Assembly (NCBI GenBank): GCA_015259035.1
Contig: JABZHC010000017.1
Coordinates: 1 to 18,082, forward strand
Direction: 5' to 3'
Length of the DNA: 18,082 nt
DNA from: Atopobium sp.
Lineage (GTDB): Bacteria > Actinomycetota > Coriobacteriia > Coriobacteriales > Atopobiaceae
Shown here: one piece after another, positions 1 to 7,967 of the stretch
Layout: each line of letters begins with the position of its first letter
Position numbering within the stretch: the stretch's first letter is position 1
The notes under the pieces: model-generated
Seen by the model: only the letters and a program-made list of their open reading frames with translations
What the model was told of the DNA's origin: nothing
Database searches by the model: none
Made by a program: the position numbers and the translations under genes

Positions 1-8
1 GGCAAGCA

Positions 9-1679
9 CTAAGCGTTGTTGTAGTGCTCTACTACCAGCTCAGCCATTCTAATGCCATCTGCAGCAGCACTCATAATGCCGCCCGCATAGCCAGCGCCTT
101 CACCTACAGGCCATATTCCTGGTGTGTTAATGCTCTGTCCTGTTTCATCGCGGGTAATTCTTACGGGAGAGCTTGACCGTGTTTCAACGCCCGTAAGCAC
201 AGCATCGGGATGAGCAAAACCATGAAGTTTTTTGTCCATAATTGGAAGGGCTTCTCGCAAGGTTTGTAGGATGTAGGGAGGCAGACAGTCTTCAAGTGAG
301 GGCCAGGTAACACCACGCGGATACGTTGGTTTTACCGAACGCGGTTCAGTAGAAGCTTTCTTGTGTAGAAAGTCACCAACCAGCTGAGCAGGAGCAACAT
401 AAGAGCCGCCGCCTGCTTTAAAGGCCGCCTGCTCACAAGAGCGTTGCAGCTCAATGCCAGCAAGCACGTCGTCTCCTGGTAGATCTTCTGGATAGACGTT
501 AGCTAACAGGCCGGAGTTGGCATTTTTGCCCGCGCGGTCAGACAGGCTCATACCGTTTGTGACTACGCCGTCCTTCTCGCTAGCTGCAGAAACAACATAG
601 CCACCAGGGCACATGCAGAACGAGAAGGCGCTTCTACCAGAGGGAAGGTGAACAGAAAGCTTGTAGGGTGCCGCTCCAAGTACGGGATTGGTTGCTTCGG
701 GACCGTACAACGATTTGTTGATTTGAGACTGAAGGTGCTCAATTCGCACACCCATGGCAAAGGTTTTTCTCTCCATAGAGATACCTTTATTTTTGAGCAT
801 GACATACGTGTCTCTACTTGAGTGCCCAGTTGCAAGAATCACCGTGCGAGTCTGTATGGTTTCAGTTTGAGTTGAGCCATCCGGATTGGTCTTCTCAACC
901 TGAATTGCAGAAAGAGAACCGTCTGAGGCTCGCTCTAGGGAGGCGAGTTTTGTCCTAAACGCAACAGTTCCGCCACCGTCTTCGATCATTTTGACAATGT
1001 TGGTCACAACAGTGGGAAGAACATCGCTTCCTACGTGGGGTTTTGCGTCCCACAAAATGTTTTTCTGTGCACCTGCTTTAACAAAAGTTTCAAGAATAAA
1101 GCGATGAGAAGCGCTCTTGGTACCCGTGTTGAGCTTGCCGTCAGAGAATGTACCAGCACCACCAAGCCCAAATTGGATGTTGCTCTCAAGATCTAGCTGA
1201 CCAGTTTGGTTATGATGCTCTACCGCTGCAGTTCTTCGTGCTGCATCATCTCCGCGCTCAATAAGCAGGGGATTGAGGCCAGCTTTGGCAAGCGTAAGCG
1301 CACAAAATAGGCCGGCACATCCAGCTCCTACAACAACGGGACGATTCTCTGAAGGAGCAGGTTGCTTCGCTTTGGGAAGCGTAAAAGTATTTGGCTCAGC
1401 AAGCTTAATGTGCTTTGCCGCAGGCTTGTCTTGAATCTTGTTAAGGAGTTTTTGTTCCGCTGCAGGCCCACCTTTAAGGTTTACGTGGTAGGTAAGGATA
1501 AGAACAATATCGTTTCTTTTACGCGCATCAATTGAGCGTTTATGCAGCTCATATGAGGTAACCTCATCCGCAGAGACTCGGAGAGTGCGAAGCAGCGCGT
1601 CAAACCCCACCTTTGATTCTTTAGCAGGATGCTTACGAAGAGGAGCAACATGAACTTTAATGTTTGATACTTCCAGCAT
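9..1679 (-). CDS. FAD-dependent dehydrogenase, COG2509 type
   Basis: A 556-residue predicted soluble flavoprotein. After an N-terminal domain of about 110 residues comes the dinucleotide-binding motif GAGCAG (118-123), ending in a glutamate-arginine pair (ERG, about 141-143) as expected for the ADP-ribose contact of FAD. The stretch GGAGTFSDGKL (173-183), a later ATGHSSRDT and the C-terminal GVETRSSSPVRITR plus VGEGAGYAGGIMSAA are characteristic of the COG2509 family, whose substrate is unknown. Start: the ATG lies 1 nt after the stop of the upstream flavoprotein gene, and an AGAGGA ribosome site sits inside that gene's end, so the two are translationally coupled. It is the last visible gene of a minus-strand operon with mrp; its terminator lies outside the window. 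Family placement is firm; the reaction is unknown. Confidence 0.9.
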   Translation of the reverse strand: MLEVSNIKVHVAPLRKHPAKESKVGFDALLRTLRVSADEVTSYELHKRSIDARKRNDIVLILTYHVNLKGGPAAEQKLLNKIQDKPAAKHIKLAEPNTFTLPKAKQPAPSENRPVVVGAGCAGLFCALTLAKAGLNPLLIERGDDAARRTAAVEHHNQTGQLDLESNIQFGLGGAGTFSDGKLNTGTKSASHRFILETFVKAGAQKNILWDAKPHVGSDVLPTVVTNIVKMIEDGGGTVAFRTKLASLERASDGSLSAIQVEKTNPDGSTQTETIQTRTVILATGHSSRDTYVMLKNKGISMERKTFAMGVRIEHLQSQINKSLYGPEATNPVLGAAPYKLSVHLPSGRSAFSFCMCPGGYVVSAASEKDGVVTNGMSLSDRAGKNANSGLLANVYPEDLPGDDVLAGIELQRSCEQAAFKAGGGSYVAPAQLVGDFLHKKASTEPRSVKPTYPRGVTWPSLEDCLPPYILQTLREALPIMDKKLHGFAHPDAVLTGVETRSSSPVRITRDETGQSINTPGIWPVGEGAGYAGGIMSAAADGIRMAELVVEHYNNA

Positions 1680-1680
1680 G

Positions 1681-2934
1681 TTAGTTATCCTCTTTCAGTG
1701 ACGCATGGTTTTGACCAGTGCTTTTTGCGGCAGCCAGACCGGCTACCATACCGCTCTTCCACGCCCACGAGAGGTTAAAGCCTCCACATTGAGCATCAAT
1801 ATCAAGAGCTTCTCCCGCAATAAACAGACCAGGAACGCCATGTGCTTCGAGGGTGTTTGTGTCCACTTGATTGATGGAAATTCCACCAATACAGACCTGA
1901 GGGACAACTTTGGAAGACGTACCCGTAACGGTAAAGGCCATTTTGTGAGCCTTGGCAACTGTGGCTTCAACTGAGTCATGAGCACCCAGGAAAGCAGCAA
2001 TCTGTGGGTCGAGAAGACCGTCTGTGGTGTGAGCTTCTACAGCTGCTGCAACTTCCTCTTCCGTAAGCTGAGGGAGAAGGTCAATCTCAAGCACGTCACC
2101 AGGCAGGGCTGTGCGAGACAAGTTAAAAATCATGATGCCCGAGAGTCCAAAAGACCTAAAAAGCAGCTCGCCAGATTCCTGTTTGAGCACCGCGCCGTCT
2201 CTTACAAGAGCTGCGTGTGCTCGTACGCGTTTTCCGTCAAGGCTTGTTGGAGGCTGAGGAGTGCAAGTGAGCGCACAAAGCCCCGGTCGCAGTGAGGTGG
2301 TCTGCAACTGAAGGCTTTCAGCAAGTTTTGTGGTTGTGAGTCCACCAGTAGCCAGAACTACCGCTGAAGCACGGACCTCATAGGTTTTCTCGCCAGCAAA
2401 GCATTCTTTGAAGGTAACGATGAAGCCGTTGTGTTGTGGCTTGACTGACGTTACTTCTCGTCCCAGAGCAAACTGAACACCGGCTTTTTGGGCACGTCTG
2501 AGCAGCAATGATTGGACGGAGCTTGCTTGCCTGGTAAGAGGGTACATTCTGCCTTCGTCTTCTGTAGCCCACGCAAGACCGCTGGACCTAAAGAAGGCCA
2601 GAATGTCTGCAAGGAAGGTGTCCTTATCCCTGCAAACAGCCTGAACAAACTCTGGATGAGAAAAATTCTCAAAGCTCAAATCTGCATTGGTGAAGTTGCA
2701 GCGCCCGCCTCCTGTTGCCAGGATAGTCCTGCCGCTCTCCAGCGCTTTTTCAAAGACAACAACGCGCTTGTTGGCGCCAAGAGCTTCGGCAGCAGTGATG
2801 GCAGCGCAGAGTCCTGCTGCGCCACCACCAAGAATTGCAACATCAATGTAGTCTGGCACCATAAATGCCTGAGCCTGCTTGATGCGCTGAGCTTGTGCTG
2901 CTTGGCGTTCTTTAACGCGCGTTGTTTGAGCCAT
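1681..2934 (-). CDS. HI0933/BaiN-family NAD(P)/FAD-dependent oxidoreductase
   Basis: A 417-residue flavoprotein of the HI0933/YhiN/BaiN family. Visible marks are the Rossmann motif GGGAAG (36-41), the family signature ATGGGRCNFTN (73-83), a second ATGG (ATGGLTTTKLAES), and the C-terminal FAD site GLFIAGEALDIDAQCGGFNLSWAW. In some gut bacteria BaiN members reduce oxidised bile-acid intermediates, but most members have no known substrate, so no specific reaction is assigned. The first 24 residues form a basic, glutamine- and alanine-rich extension before MVPDYIDVAILGGG. I kept the upstream ATG because AAAGGT lies about 10 nt before it, but Met25 is a possible alternative start. It sits 45 nt downstream of mrp and 1 nt upstream of the COG2509 gene, so it is the middle gene of the operon. 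Confidence 0.9.
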   Translation of the reverse strand: MAQTTRVKERQAAQAQRIKQAQAFMVPDYIDVAILGGGAAGLCAAITAAEALGANKRVVVFEKALESGRTILATGGGRCNFTNADLSFENFSHPEFVQAVCRDKDTFLADILAFFRSSGLAWATEDEGRMYPLTRQASSVQSLLLRRAQKAGVQFALGREVTSVKPQHNGFIVTFKECFAGEKTYEVRASAVVLATGGLTTTKLAESLQLQTTSLRPGLCALTCTPQPPTSLDGKRVRAHAALVRDGAVLKQESGELLFRSFGLSGIMIFNLSRTALPGDVLEIDLLPQLTEEEVAAAVEAHTTDGLLDPQIAAFLGAHDSVEATVAKAHKMAFTVTGTSSKVVPQVCIGGISINQVDTNTLEAHGVPGLFIAGEALDIDAQCGGFNLSWAWKSGMVAGLAAAKSTGQNHASLKEDN

Positions 2935-2979
2935 AGTGACAATTACCTTTTGTGTTGTGTAACTTCTAGAAGCTAGAAC

Positions 2980-3828
2980 TTACAGGTCAAGAACGCTTTG
3001 TGTAGCGTCAGGAACAAGGCCTTCAGGAAGCTCGGTGCTAAAGGTTCCCTTATCGGCAATCTGCGCAAAGGTTGCATCCATAGGAAGCTGTCCTAAAGGC
3101 TTGAGGTTAAATGCCGCTGCGGTCTCGGCAAGCTTTGATGGACCATAAGGCTCAATACGCTCATCACAGTGAGGGCAGGTGATATATGCCATGTTCTCAA
3201 TCAAACCAAGTACAGGTACATGCATCATTTCTGCCATGCGCACTGCCTTGCCCACAACCATCTGAACAAGATCTTGTGGAGAAGAAACAATCACAACACC
3301 TTCAACAGGGAGGGACTGGAATACCGTCAGCGCAACGTCGCCTGTTCCTGGAGGCATATCAATAAGCAGGTAATCCAGGTCACCCCAGTTGCACTGGCTG
3401 TAGAACTGCTGGATAGCACCAGCAACAACAGGACCCCTCCAGAGAACAGGATCGGTTTCGTTTTGAAGCACCAGGTTAGCGCTCATAATCTTGATACCGT
3501 TTGCGTCCTCGATAGGAATAAGCTGCTCTTCAACGCCGTAAGAACGCTCATCAGAGATGCCAAACATGCGAGGAATTGAAGGGCCGGTAATATCACCGTC
3601 AAGAATACCAACGCGCTTTCCTGCGCGAGCAAGGTTAGTAGCAAGAATACCGGTGACAAAGGACTTACCAACACCACCCTTACCAGAAACAACACCAATA
3701 ACGTGCTTCACGCTTGAGTGCTGATTAAGTTCAAAGCCAGCTGGTGGCTGTGGTTCTTTCTTTTTGCCGTGAAGTGCAGCGTCAATCTCTTTACGAAGCG
3801 CCTCGCGGTCAATATCTACGTCTGCCAT
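2980..3828 (-). CDS. mrp: Mrp/NBP35-family Fe-S cluster carrier ATPase
   Basis: A 282-residue cytoplasmic P-loop ATPase of the Mrp/ApbC/NBP35 family, which binds and passes on Fe-S clusters. It shows the deviant Walker A KGGVGKS (50-56), the switch motif DGDITGPS (77-84), Walker B IDMPPGTGD (156-164), and the paired cysteines CPHC (218-221) that bridge the cluster between two subunits. The N-terminal DUF59/MIP18 domain of longer Mrp proteins is absent; only about 40 polar residues precede the P-loop domain. AAGGAGA lies 4-5 nt before the ATG, supporting this start. It is first in a minus-strand operon with two flavoproteins, which suggests, as inference, a redox or cofactor link. A TAGAAT hexamer (3868-3873, minus strand) is the best -10 candidate, but the nearest -35-like TTGCCA is only 14 nt upstream of it. 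Confidence 0.93.
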   Translation of the reverse strand: MADVDIDREALRKEIDAALHGKKKEPQPPAGFELNQHSSVKHVIGVVSGKGGVGKSFVTGILATNLARAGKRVGILDGDITGPSIPRMFGISDERSYGVEEQLIPIEDANGIKIMSANLVLQNETDPVLWRGPVVAGAIQQFYSQCNWGDLDYLLIDMPPGTGDVALTVFQSLPVEGVVIVSSPQDLVQMVVGKAVRMAEMMHVPVLGLIENMAYITCPHCDERIEPYGPSKLAETAAAFNLKPLGQLPMDATFAQIADKGTFSTELPEGLVPDATQSVLDL

Positions 3829-3880
3829 GTCTCTCCTTATGTAGCAGTTGTATGCAGTAACTACTTAATTCTACCCATAG

Positions 3881-3909
3881 AACTTTATGGCAAACGAGAT
3901 AGCTATAAT
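3881..3909 (+). promoter_or_regulatory. Candidate promoter of the YhcH-family gene
   Basis: A perfect -10 hexamer TATAAT lies at 3904-3909, 37 nt before the start codon, in the 118-nt gap between two divergent genes. The corresponding -35 position (about 3881-3886, AACTTT) is a poor match. A strong AGGAGG ribosome site (3936-3941) follows, 5 nt before the ATG. Plausible from position, but based on one good hexamer only. Confidence 0.4.
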
Positions 3910-3946
3910 CTTTTCGGCGCACTTTAGCTGAACGTAGGAGGTTCAC

Positions 3947-4408
3947 ATGATTTTCTCGTCAATTAAAAATTTATCTGAGAATGACTTTGGCCAGAAATAT
4001 ATGGCTTGTGCTGCGGAGTTTCTAGCAACCCACAATCTGGATGAGCTGCCTTTGGGCAAAACAGAAATTGATGGAGATAATGTTTTTGTGAACGTCATGG
4101 AGTTTGAGCCCGCTCTTCCTGGCGAGAAGGACTATGAGGCTCATAAGATTTACGCTGATATTCATGTGGTTATTTCTGGCACCGAAAGCATCGCTGTTGC
4201 CCCTCTTGAGCAGTGTGTTCTTAAGGGTGAATTTAATTTTGATGCTGATTTTGGTGCTTACACCAATCCTGGAGAAGAGACATGGGTTACCTTGCACGCA
4301 GGTGATTTTCTGGTGACACCTCCATCTGATGCTCACAAGCCAGGCTGTACGCTGGAGAAATCTGGCTCAAAGCTCAAAAAAGCTGTGATGAAGGTTCGCA
4401 TTAAATAG
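3947..4408 (+). CDS. YhcH/YjgK/YiaL-family (DUF386) protein
   Basis: A 153-residue cupin-like protein of the YhcH/YjgK/YiaL family. Relatives include the sialic-acid anomerase NanQ (YhcH), the biofilm protein TabA and the EbgC beta-galactosidase subunit; several are thought to act on anomers of sugars. The family core is visible: YEAHKIYADIHVVISGTE (63-80) with the conserved E, H, Y, D and H of the metal/substrate pocket, then GDFLVTPPSDAHKPG (119-133) and the lysine-rich closing strand KKAVMKVRIK. Its length is typical. No sugar-catabolic genes lie beside it, so the substrate cannot be read from context. It stands alone: divergent from mrp, and separated from uvrA by a terminator-like hairpin. 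Family assignment is secure; the exact role is not. Confidence 0.9.
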   Translation: MIFSSIKNLSENDFGQKYMACAAEFLATHNLDELPLGKTEIDGDNVFVNVMEFEPALPGEKDYEAHKIYADIHVVISGTESIAVAPLEQCVLKGEFNFDADFGAYTNPGEETWVTLHAGDFLVTPPSDAHKPGCTLEKSGSKLKKAVMKVRIK

Positions 4409-4455
4409 GGAAGCGCGCTTGCCGTGTTTTGTCGGCATTATCTTGGGTATACTAG

Positions 4456-4500
4456 AACATCAGTACGCACAAATCACATCTGTGTACTGATGTTGTTTTC
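4456..4500 (+). terminator. Terminator-like hairpin before uvrA
   Basis: Inverted repeat: left arm 4456-4471 pairs with right arm 4481-4494 over 14 bp with a 2-nt bulge and a 9-nt loop, followed by GTTTTC and more T-rich sequence. It would end transcription of the YhcH-family gene. A TATACT hexamer lies just upstream (4448-4453), so the hairpin could instead form the 5' end of a uvrA transcript. The termination role is the simpler reading. Confidence 0.6.
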
Positions 4501-4561
4501 TATTGTTTGGCAGTTGGCGCGTAAAATAAATGCGCATGTCAAACTGGTTATGTGAGGAACT

Positions 4562-7456
4562 ATGGCTTCAAGCAAAATTGCTATCCGTGGTGCACGAGAG
4601 CACAACCTGCAAGATATTGACATTGATATCCCTCGTGATCAGCTGGTAGTTATTACGGGACTTTCTGGTTCGGGCAAGTCAAGTCTTGCCTTTGACACCA
4701 TTTACGCAGAGGGACAGCGCCGCTACGTTGAGTCCTTGTCCAGCTATGCCCGTCAGTTTTTGGGACAGATGGATAAGCCAGACCTTGACTCTATTGACGG
4801 TCTTTCTCCTGCGGTGTCCATTGACCAGAAGACTACTTCTAGAAACCCTCGCTCTACCGTCGGTACCGTAACAGAAATCTACGACTATCTGCGTCTTCTG
4901 TACGCTCGCATGGGCACTCCTCACTGCCCTGAGTGCGGTCGCGTTATTGAGCGTCAGACAACAGATCAGGTTGCCGATAAAATCCTCGAGGCCGGTCAGG
5001 GACGTAGAGCCTATGTCCTGGCTCCTGTTGTTTTGGGTCGCAAGGGCGAGTACGTCAAGCTCTTTGAAGACTTGCGTAAAGAAGGATTTTCTCGCGTTCG
5101 TGTTGACGGCGTTGTGCGTGAACTTGATGAAGAAATCACGCTGGGTAAAACGCTCAAGCACGATATTGAGGTTGTCGTTGATCGTATTGTCATCCGTCCT
5201 GATTCTTTGGGCCGCATTGTTGAGGGTGTTGAGCAGGCAACCAAGCTTGCCCAGGGTAAAGTAGGTATATTGCTCTTGGCAGATAAGTCCAACCCAGAGA
5301 CTATGCCAGAAGAGCTCTTGCAGTATTCGCTGGCGCTTGCTTGTCCTATTCACGGTCACTCTATGGATGACCTGCAGCCTCGTGATTTCTCCTTCAACGC
5401 TCCTTACGGCGCCTGTCCTGACTGCGACGGCCTAGGAACTCGTAAAATTATTGATGCAGCAGCACTCATTGCTGATCCAAAGCTGTCTGTTTCCGAAGGC
5501 GTTTTTGGAAGTCTCTTTGGCCATTCAAACTACTATCCTCAGATTTTGTCTGCAGTCTGCAAGCATTTTGACGTGTCTGATACAACACCTTGGAATAAGC
5601 TACCTAAGAAGGTGCAAGACGCCCTTCTCGGTGGTCTTGGTTCAACTAAGATTCGCGTTGACTACAAAACGCGAGACGGCCGCAATACACACTGGTTTAC
5701 TACGTTCTCTGGTGTCAGAAAGATTCTTTTTGACAAGTATCAAGAGACCACGTCAGAAAATATGAAGACGCATCTTGAGAAGTACATTCGCGAGATGCCT
5801 TGTACAACCTGCCACGGAGCTCGCTTAAAGCCAGAAATTCTTTCTGTCACCGTTGGCGAGAAGAACATCTGGGAGGTTTGTGAACTCTCTTGTAAGGAGT
5901 CACTGGAGTTCTTTAAGCAGCTGACTATCACTGACCGTCAGAAGGTTATTGCAGGTCCTATTGTCAAAGAGATTGTGGCAAGGCTGCAGTTCTTGGTAAA
6001 CGTTGGCTTGGATTACCTCACGCTTTCTCGTGCAGCAGCGTCACTTTCTGGTGGAGAAGCCCAGCGTATTCGCTTGGCAACTCAGATTGGCGCTGGCCTC
6101 ATGGGCGTCCTTTATATTTTGGACGAGCCTTCCATTGGCCTTCACCAAAGAGACAACAACCGTCTTATTGAGACGCTCAAGCAGCTCAGAGACCGCGGTA
6201 ATACCGTACTTGTTGTTGAGCACGATGAAGATACCATTCGCGCAGCTGATTACGTTATTGATATGGGTCCCGGTGCTGGTGAGCTTGGTGGTCATGTTGT
6301 TGCTGCTGGCACTCCAGAAGAGATTGTTGAAAACCCTGATTCCATCACAGGTGCGTATCTCACGGGAAAGAAGCAGATTAGGCTGCCAGAGACTCGTCGT
6401 AAGCCTGGTCGCGGAAAAATCAAGATTACAGGAGCGAGCGCTAACAACCTTAAGAACGTTTCCGCTGCTATTGAGCTGGGCACATTAACGGTAGTCACAG
6501 GTGTTTCTGGCTCTGGTAAGTCTTCTTTGGTTACCGATACCCTTGCGCCTGCGCTTACTAATGCAGTCCAGCATTCAAAGCGTGTGGTGGGAGAGTATAA
6601 AAAGCTTGAAGGCGTTGATCTTATCGATAAGGTCATTGATATTGACCAAAGCCCTATTGGTAGGACGCCTCGTTCTAACCCAGCAACCTATATTGGCCTT
6701 TGGGATGACCTGCGCGCACTGTACGCTTCCGTTCCAGAGTCTCGCGCACGAGGCTACTCAGCTGGGCGTTTCTCATTTAACGTCCAAGGAGGGCGCTGCG
6801 AGGCTTGTAAGGGCGACGGTCAAATCAAGATTGAGATGAACTTCCTGCCTGATGTCTATGTTCCTTGTGAGGTCTGCCACGGTAAGCGCTATAACCGCGA
6901 GACGTTAGAGATTCTCTACCACGGCAAGTCCGTTTCTGACGTGCTTGACATGACGGTTCATGAGGCGCTTGCGTTCTTTGCAAACATTCCTCGCATTAAG
7001 AACAAGCTGCAGACTCTCCACGATGTAGGCCTTGGCTACATTCACCTTGGCCAGCCTGCAACTACGCTCTCTGGTGGCGAGGCGCAGCGCGTCAAGCTTG
7101 CAAAAGAGCTTCACCGTCAGCAGACTGGTAAAACTCTTTATATTCTGGATGAGCCAACAACTGGTCTTCATTTTGAAGATGTCAGACAGCTTATTGTTGT
7201 GCTTGAGCGTCTTGTTGACGCGGGCAATACCGTTCTTGTCATTGAGCACAACTTGGACGTCATCAAGATGGCTGACCGCATTATTGATATGGGTCCAGAA
7301 GGTGGCGATGGTGGTGGAACCGTAGTTGTTTCTGGTACGCCAGAAAAGGTTGCGGCAACGCCAGAAAGCCATACAGGCAAGTTCCTTAAAGAGATTCTTG
7401 ACCGAGATAACGCACGTTTAGCTGCAGAGAAAAAAGCTCAGAAGAAGCGCGCATAA
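4562..7456 (+). CDS. uvrA: UvrABC excision nuclease subunit A
   Basis: A 964-residue UvrA, the damage-recognition ATPase of bacterial nucleotide excision repair; it loads UvrB on lesions and works as a dimer. Two ABC modules are complete: Walker A GLSGSGKS (33-40) with signature LSGGEAQR (495-502) and ILDEPS Walker B, and Walker A GVSGSGKSS (647-655) with signature LSGGEAQR (836-843) and ILDEPTTGLH. Cysteine pairs for zinc are present in the first half (CPECG; CPDCDGLG; CTTCHG) and in the second half (CEACKGDG; CEVCHGKRY). Length is close to the E. coli protein (940). GAGGA lies just before the ATG. It heads an operon with ybaK, murJ and uvrC; uvrB is not in the window. A TAAAAT at 4522-4527 is a possible -10 without a convincing -35, and no clear LexA box was found. 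Confidence 0.98.
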   Translation: MASSKIAIRGAREHNLQDIDIDIPRDQLVVITGLSGSGKSSLAFDTIYAEGQRRYVESLSSYARQFLGQMDKPDLDSIDGLSPAVSIDQKTTSRNPRSTVGTVTEIYDYLRLLYARMGTPHCPECGRVIERQTTDQVADKILEAGQGRRAYVLAPVVLGRKGEYVKLFEDLRKEGFSRVRVDGVVRELDEEITLGKTLKHDIEVVVDRIVIRPDSLGRIVEGVEQATKLAQGKVGILLLADKSNPETMPEELLQYSLALACPIHGHSMDDLQPRDFSFNAPYGACPDCDGLGTRKIIDAAALIADPKLSVSEGVFGSLFGHSNYYPQILSAVCKHFDVSDTTPWNKLPKKVQDALLGGLGSTKIRVDYKTRDGRNTHWFTTFSGVRKILFDKYQETTSENMKTHLEKYIREMPCTTCHGARLKPEILSVTVGEKNIWEVCELSCKESLEFFKQLTITDRQKVIAGPIVKEIVARLQFLVNVGLDYLTLSRAAASLSGGEAQRIRLATQIGAGLMGVLYILDEPSIGLHQRDNNRLIETLKQLRDRGNTVLVVEHDEDTIRAADYVIDMGPGAGELGGHVVAAGTPEEIVENPDSITGAYLTGKKQIRLPETRRKPGRGKIKITGASANNLKNVSAAIELGTLTVVTGVSGSGKSSLVTDTLAPALTNAVQHSKRVVGEYKKLEGVDLIDKVIDIDQSPIGRTPRSNPATYIGLWDDLRALYASVPESRARGYSAGRFSFNVQGGRCEACKGDGQIKIEMNFLPDVYVPCEVCHGKRYNRETLEILYHGKSVSDVLDMTVHEALAFFANIPRIKNKLQTLHDVGLGYIHLGQPATTLSGGEAQRVKLAKELHRQQTGKTLYILDEPTTGLHFEDVRQLIVVLERLVDAGNTVLVIEHNLDVIKMADRIIDMGPEGGDGGGTVVVSGTPEKVAATPESHTGKFLKEILDRDNARLAAEKKAQKKRA

Positions 7457-7457
7457 C

Positions 7458-7967
7458 ATGGCGAGAAAAACGGCAAAGGTTCAAAAGACAAATGCAATGA
7501 GGGAGCTTGATGCTGCCGGTATTGCTTATGAGTTCCAATCTTACGAGGTAGACGAAGACGTTCCTTCTGGTGAACTGGGAACTCATATTGCAGAGATGCT
7601 TGGAGAAGATCCAGACGCTGCTTTCAAAACGCTCGTCTGCGTTTCTTCAAGTGGAGAGCATGTGGTGTGCTGTATTCCTGTAGACCAAGAGCTTGATCTT
7701 AAAAAGGCTGCAACAGCATCCGGTCAAAAGAACCTCTCCATGCTGCCTGTTAAAGAGCTTGAGGGCTTAACGGGCTATGTTCGCGGCGGCTGTACTCCCG
7801 TTGGTATGAAAAAGCAGTTTCCCACTATAATTGACGAGACCGCTCAACTTTTTGAGCTCATCCATATCTCTGGTGGAAAACGCGGACTCAGTTTAACGCT
7901 TTCTCCAGAAGATTTAGCTTCATTTGTATCGGCTACGTTTGCAGATATTGTTCGCGAGGTGCACTAG
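7458..7967 (+). CDS. ybaK: YbaK/EbsC-family Cys-tRNA(Pro) deacylase
   Basis: A 169-residue protein of the YbaK/EbsC family, which hydrolyses cysteine wrongly attached to tRNA(Pro), a trans-editing step in translation. Marks are the FKTL segment with the conserved lysine (Lys57) and the glycine-rich motif GYVRGGCTPVGMKK (106-119) that lines the aminoacyl pocket; it has no membrane segments. Its ATG lies 1 nt after the uvrA stop with only a weak purine-rich upstream sequence, so translation is probably coupled to uvrA. Its TAG stop shares a G with the GTG start of murJ (TAGTG). The family is clear; specificity for Cys-tRNA(Pro) over related substrates is inferred from the family. Confidence 0.92.
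   Translation: MARKTAKVQKTNAMRELDAAGIAYEFQSYEVDEDVPSGELGTHIAEMLGEDPDAAFKTLVCVSSSGEHVVCCIPVDQELDLKKAATASGQKNLSMLPVKELEGLTGYVRGGCTPVGMKKQFPTIIDETAQLFELIHISGGKRGLSLTLSPEDLASFVSATFADIVREVH

Noticed and set aside
2961..2970. 10-nt palindrome CTTCTAGAAG region between mrp and the next gene
   Set aside because: Too short and not followed by a T-run; a 45-nt gap inside an operon needs no terminator and no operator family matches.
4453..4470. LexA/SOS-box-like GAAC-N4-GTAC before uvrA
   Set aside because: Only part of the Gram-positive consensus (GAAC-N4-GTTC) is matched, and the bases are fully explained as the left arm of the hairpin.
4679..5359. 226-codon minus-strand frame opposite uvrA (and similar ones at 6905-7372, 16455-17162 and 17440-18069)
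   Set aside because: All are shadows of clearly real plus-strand genes with recognisable domains; none shows a protein family or start signal.
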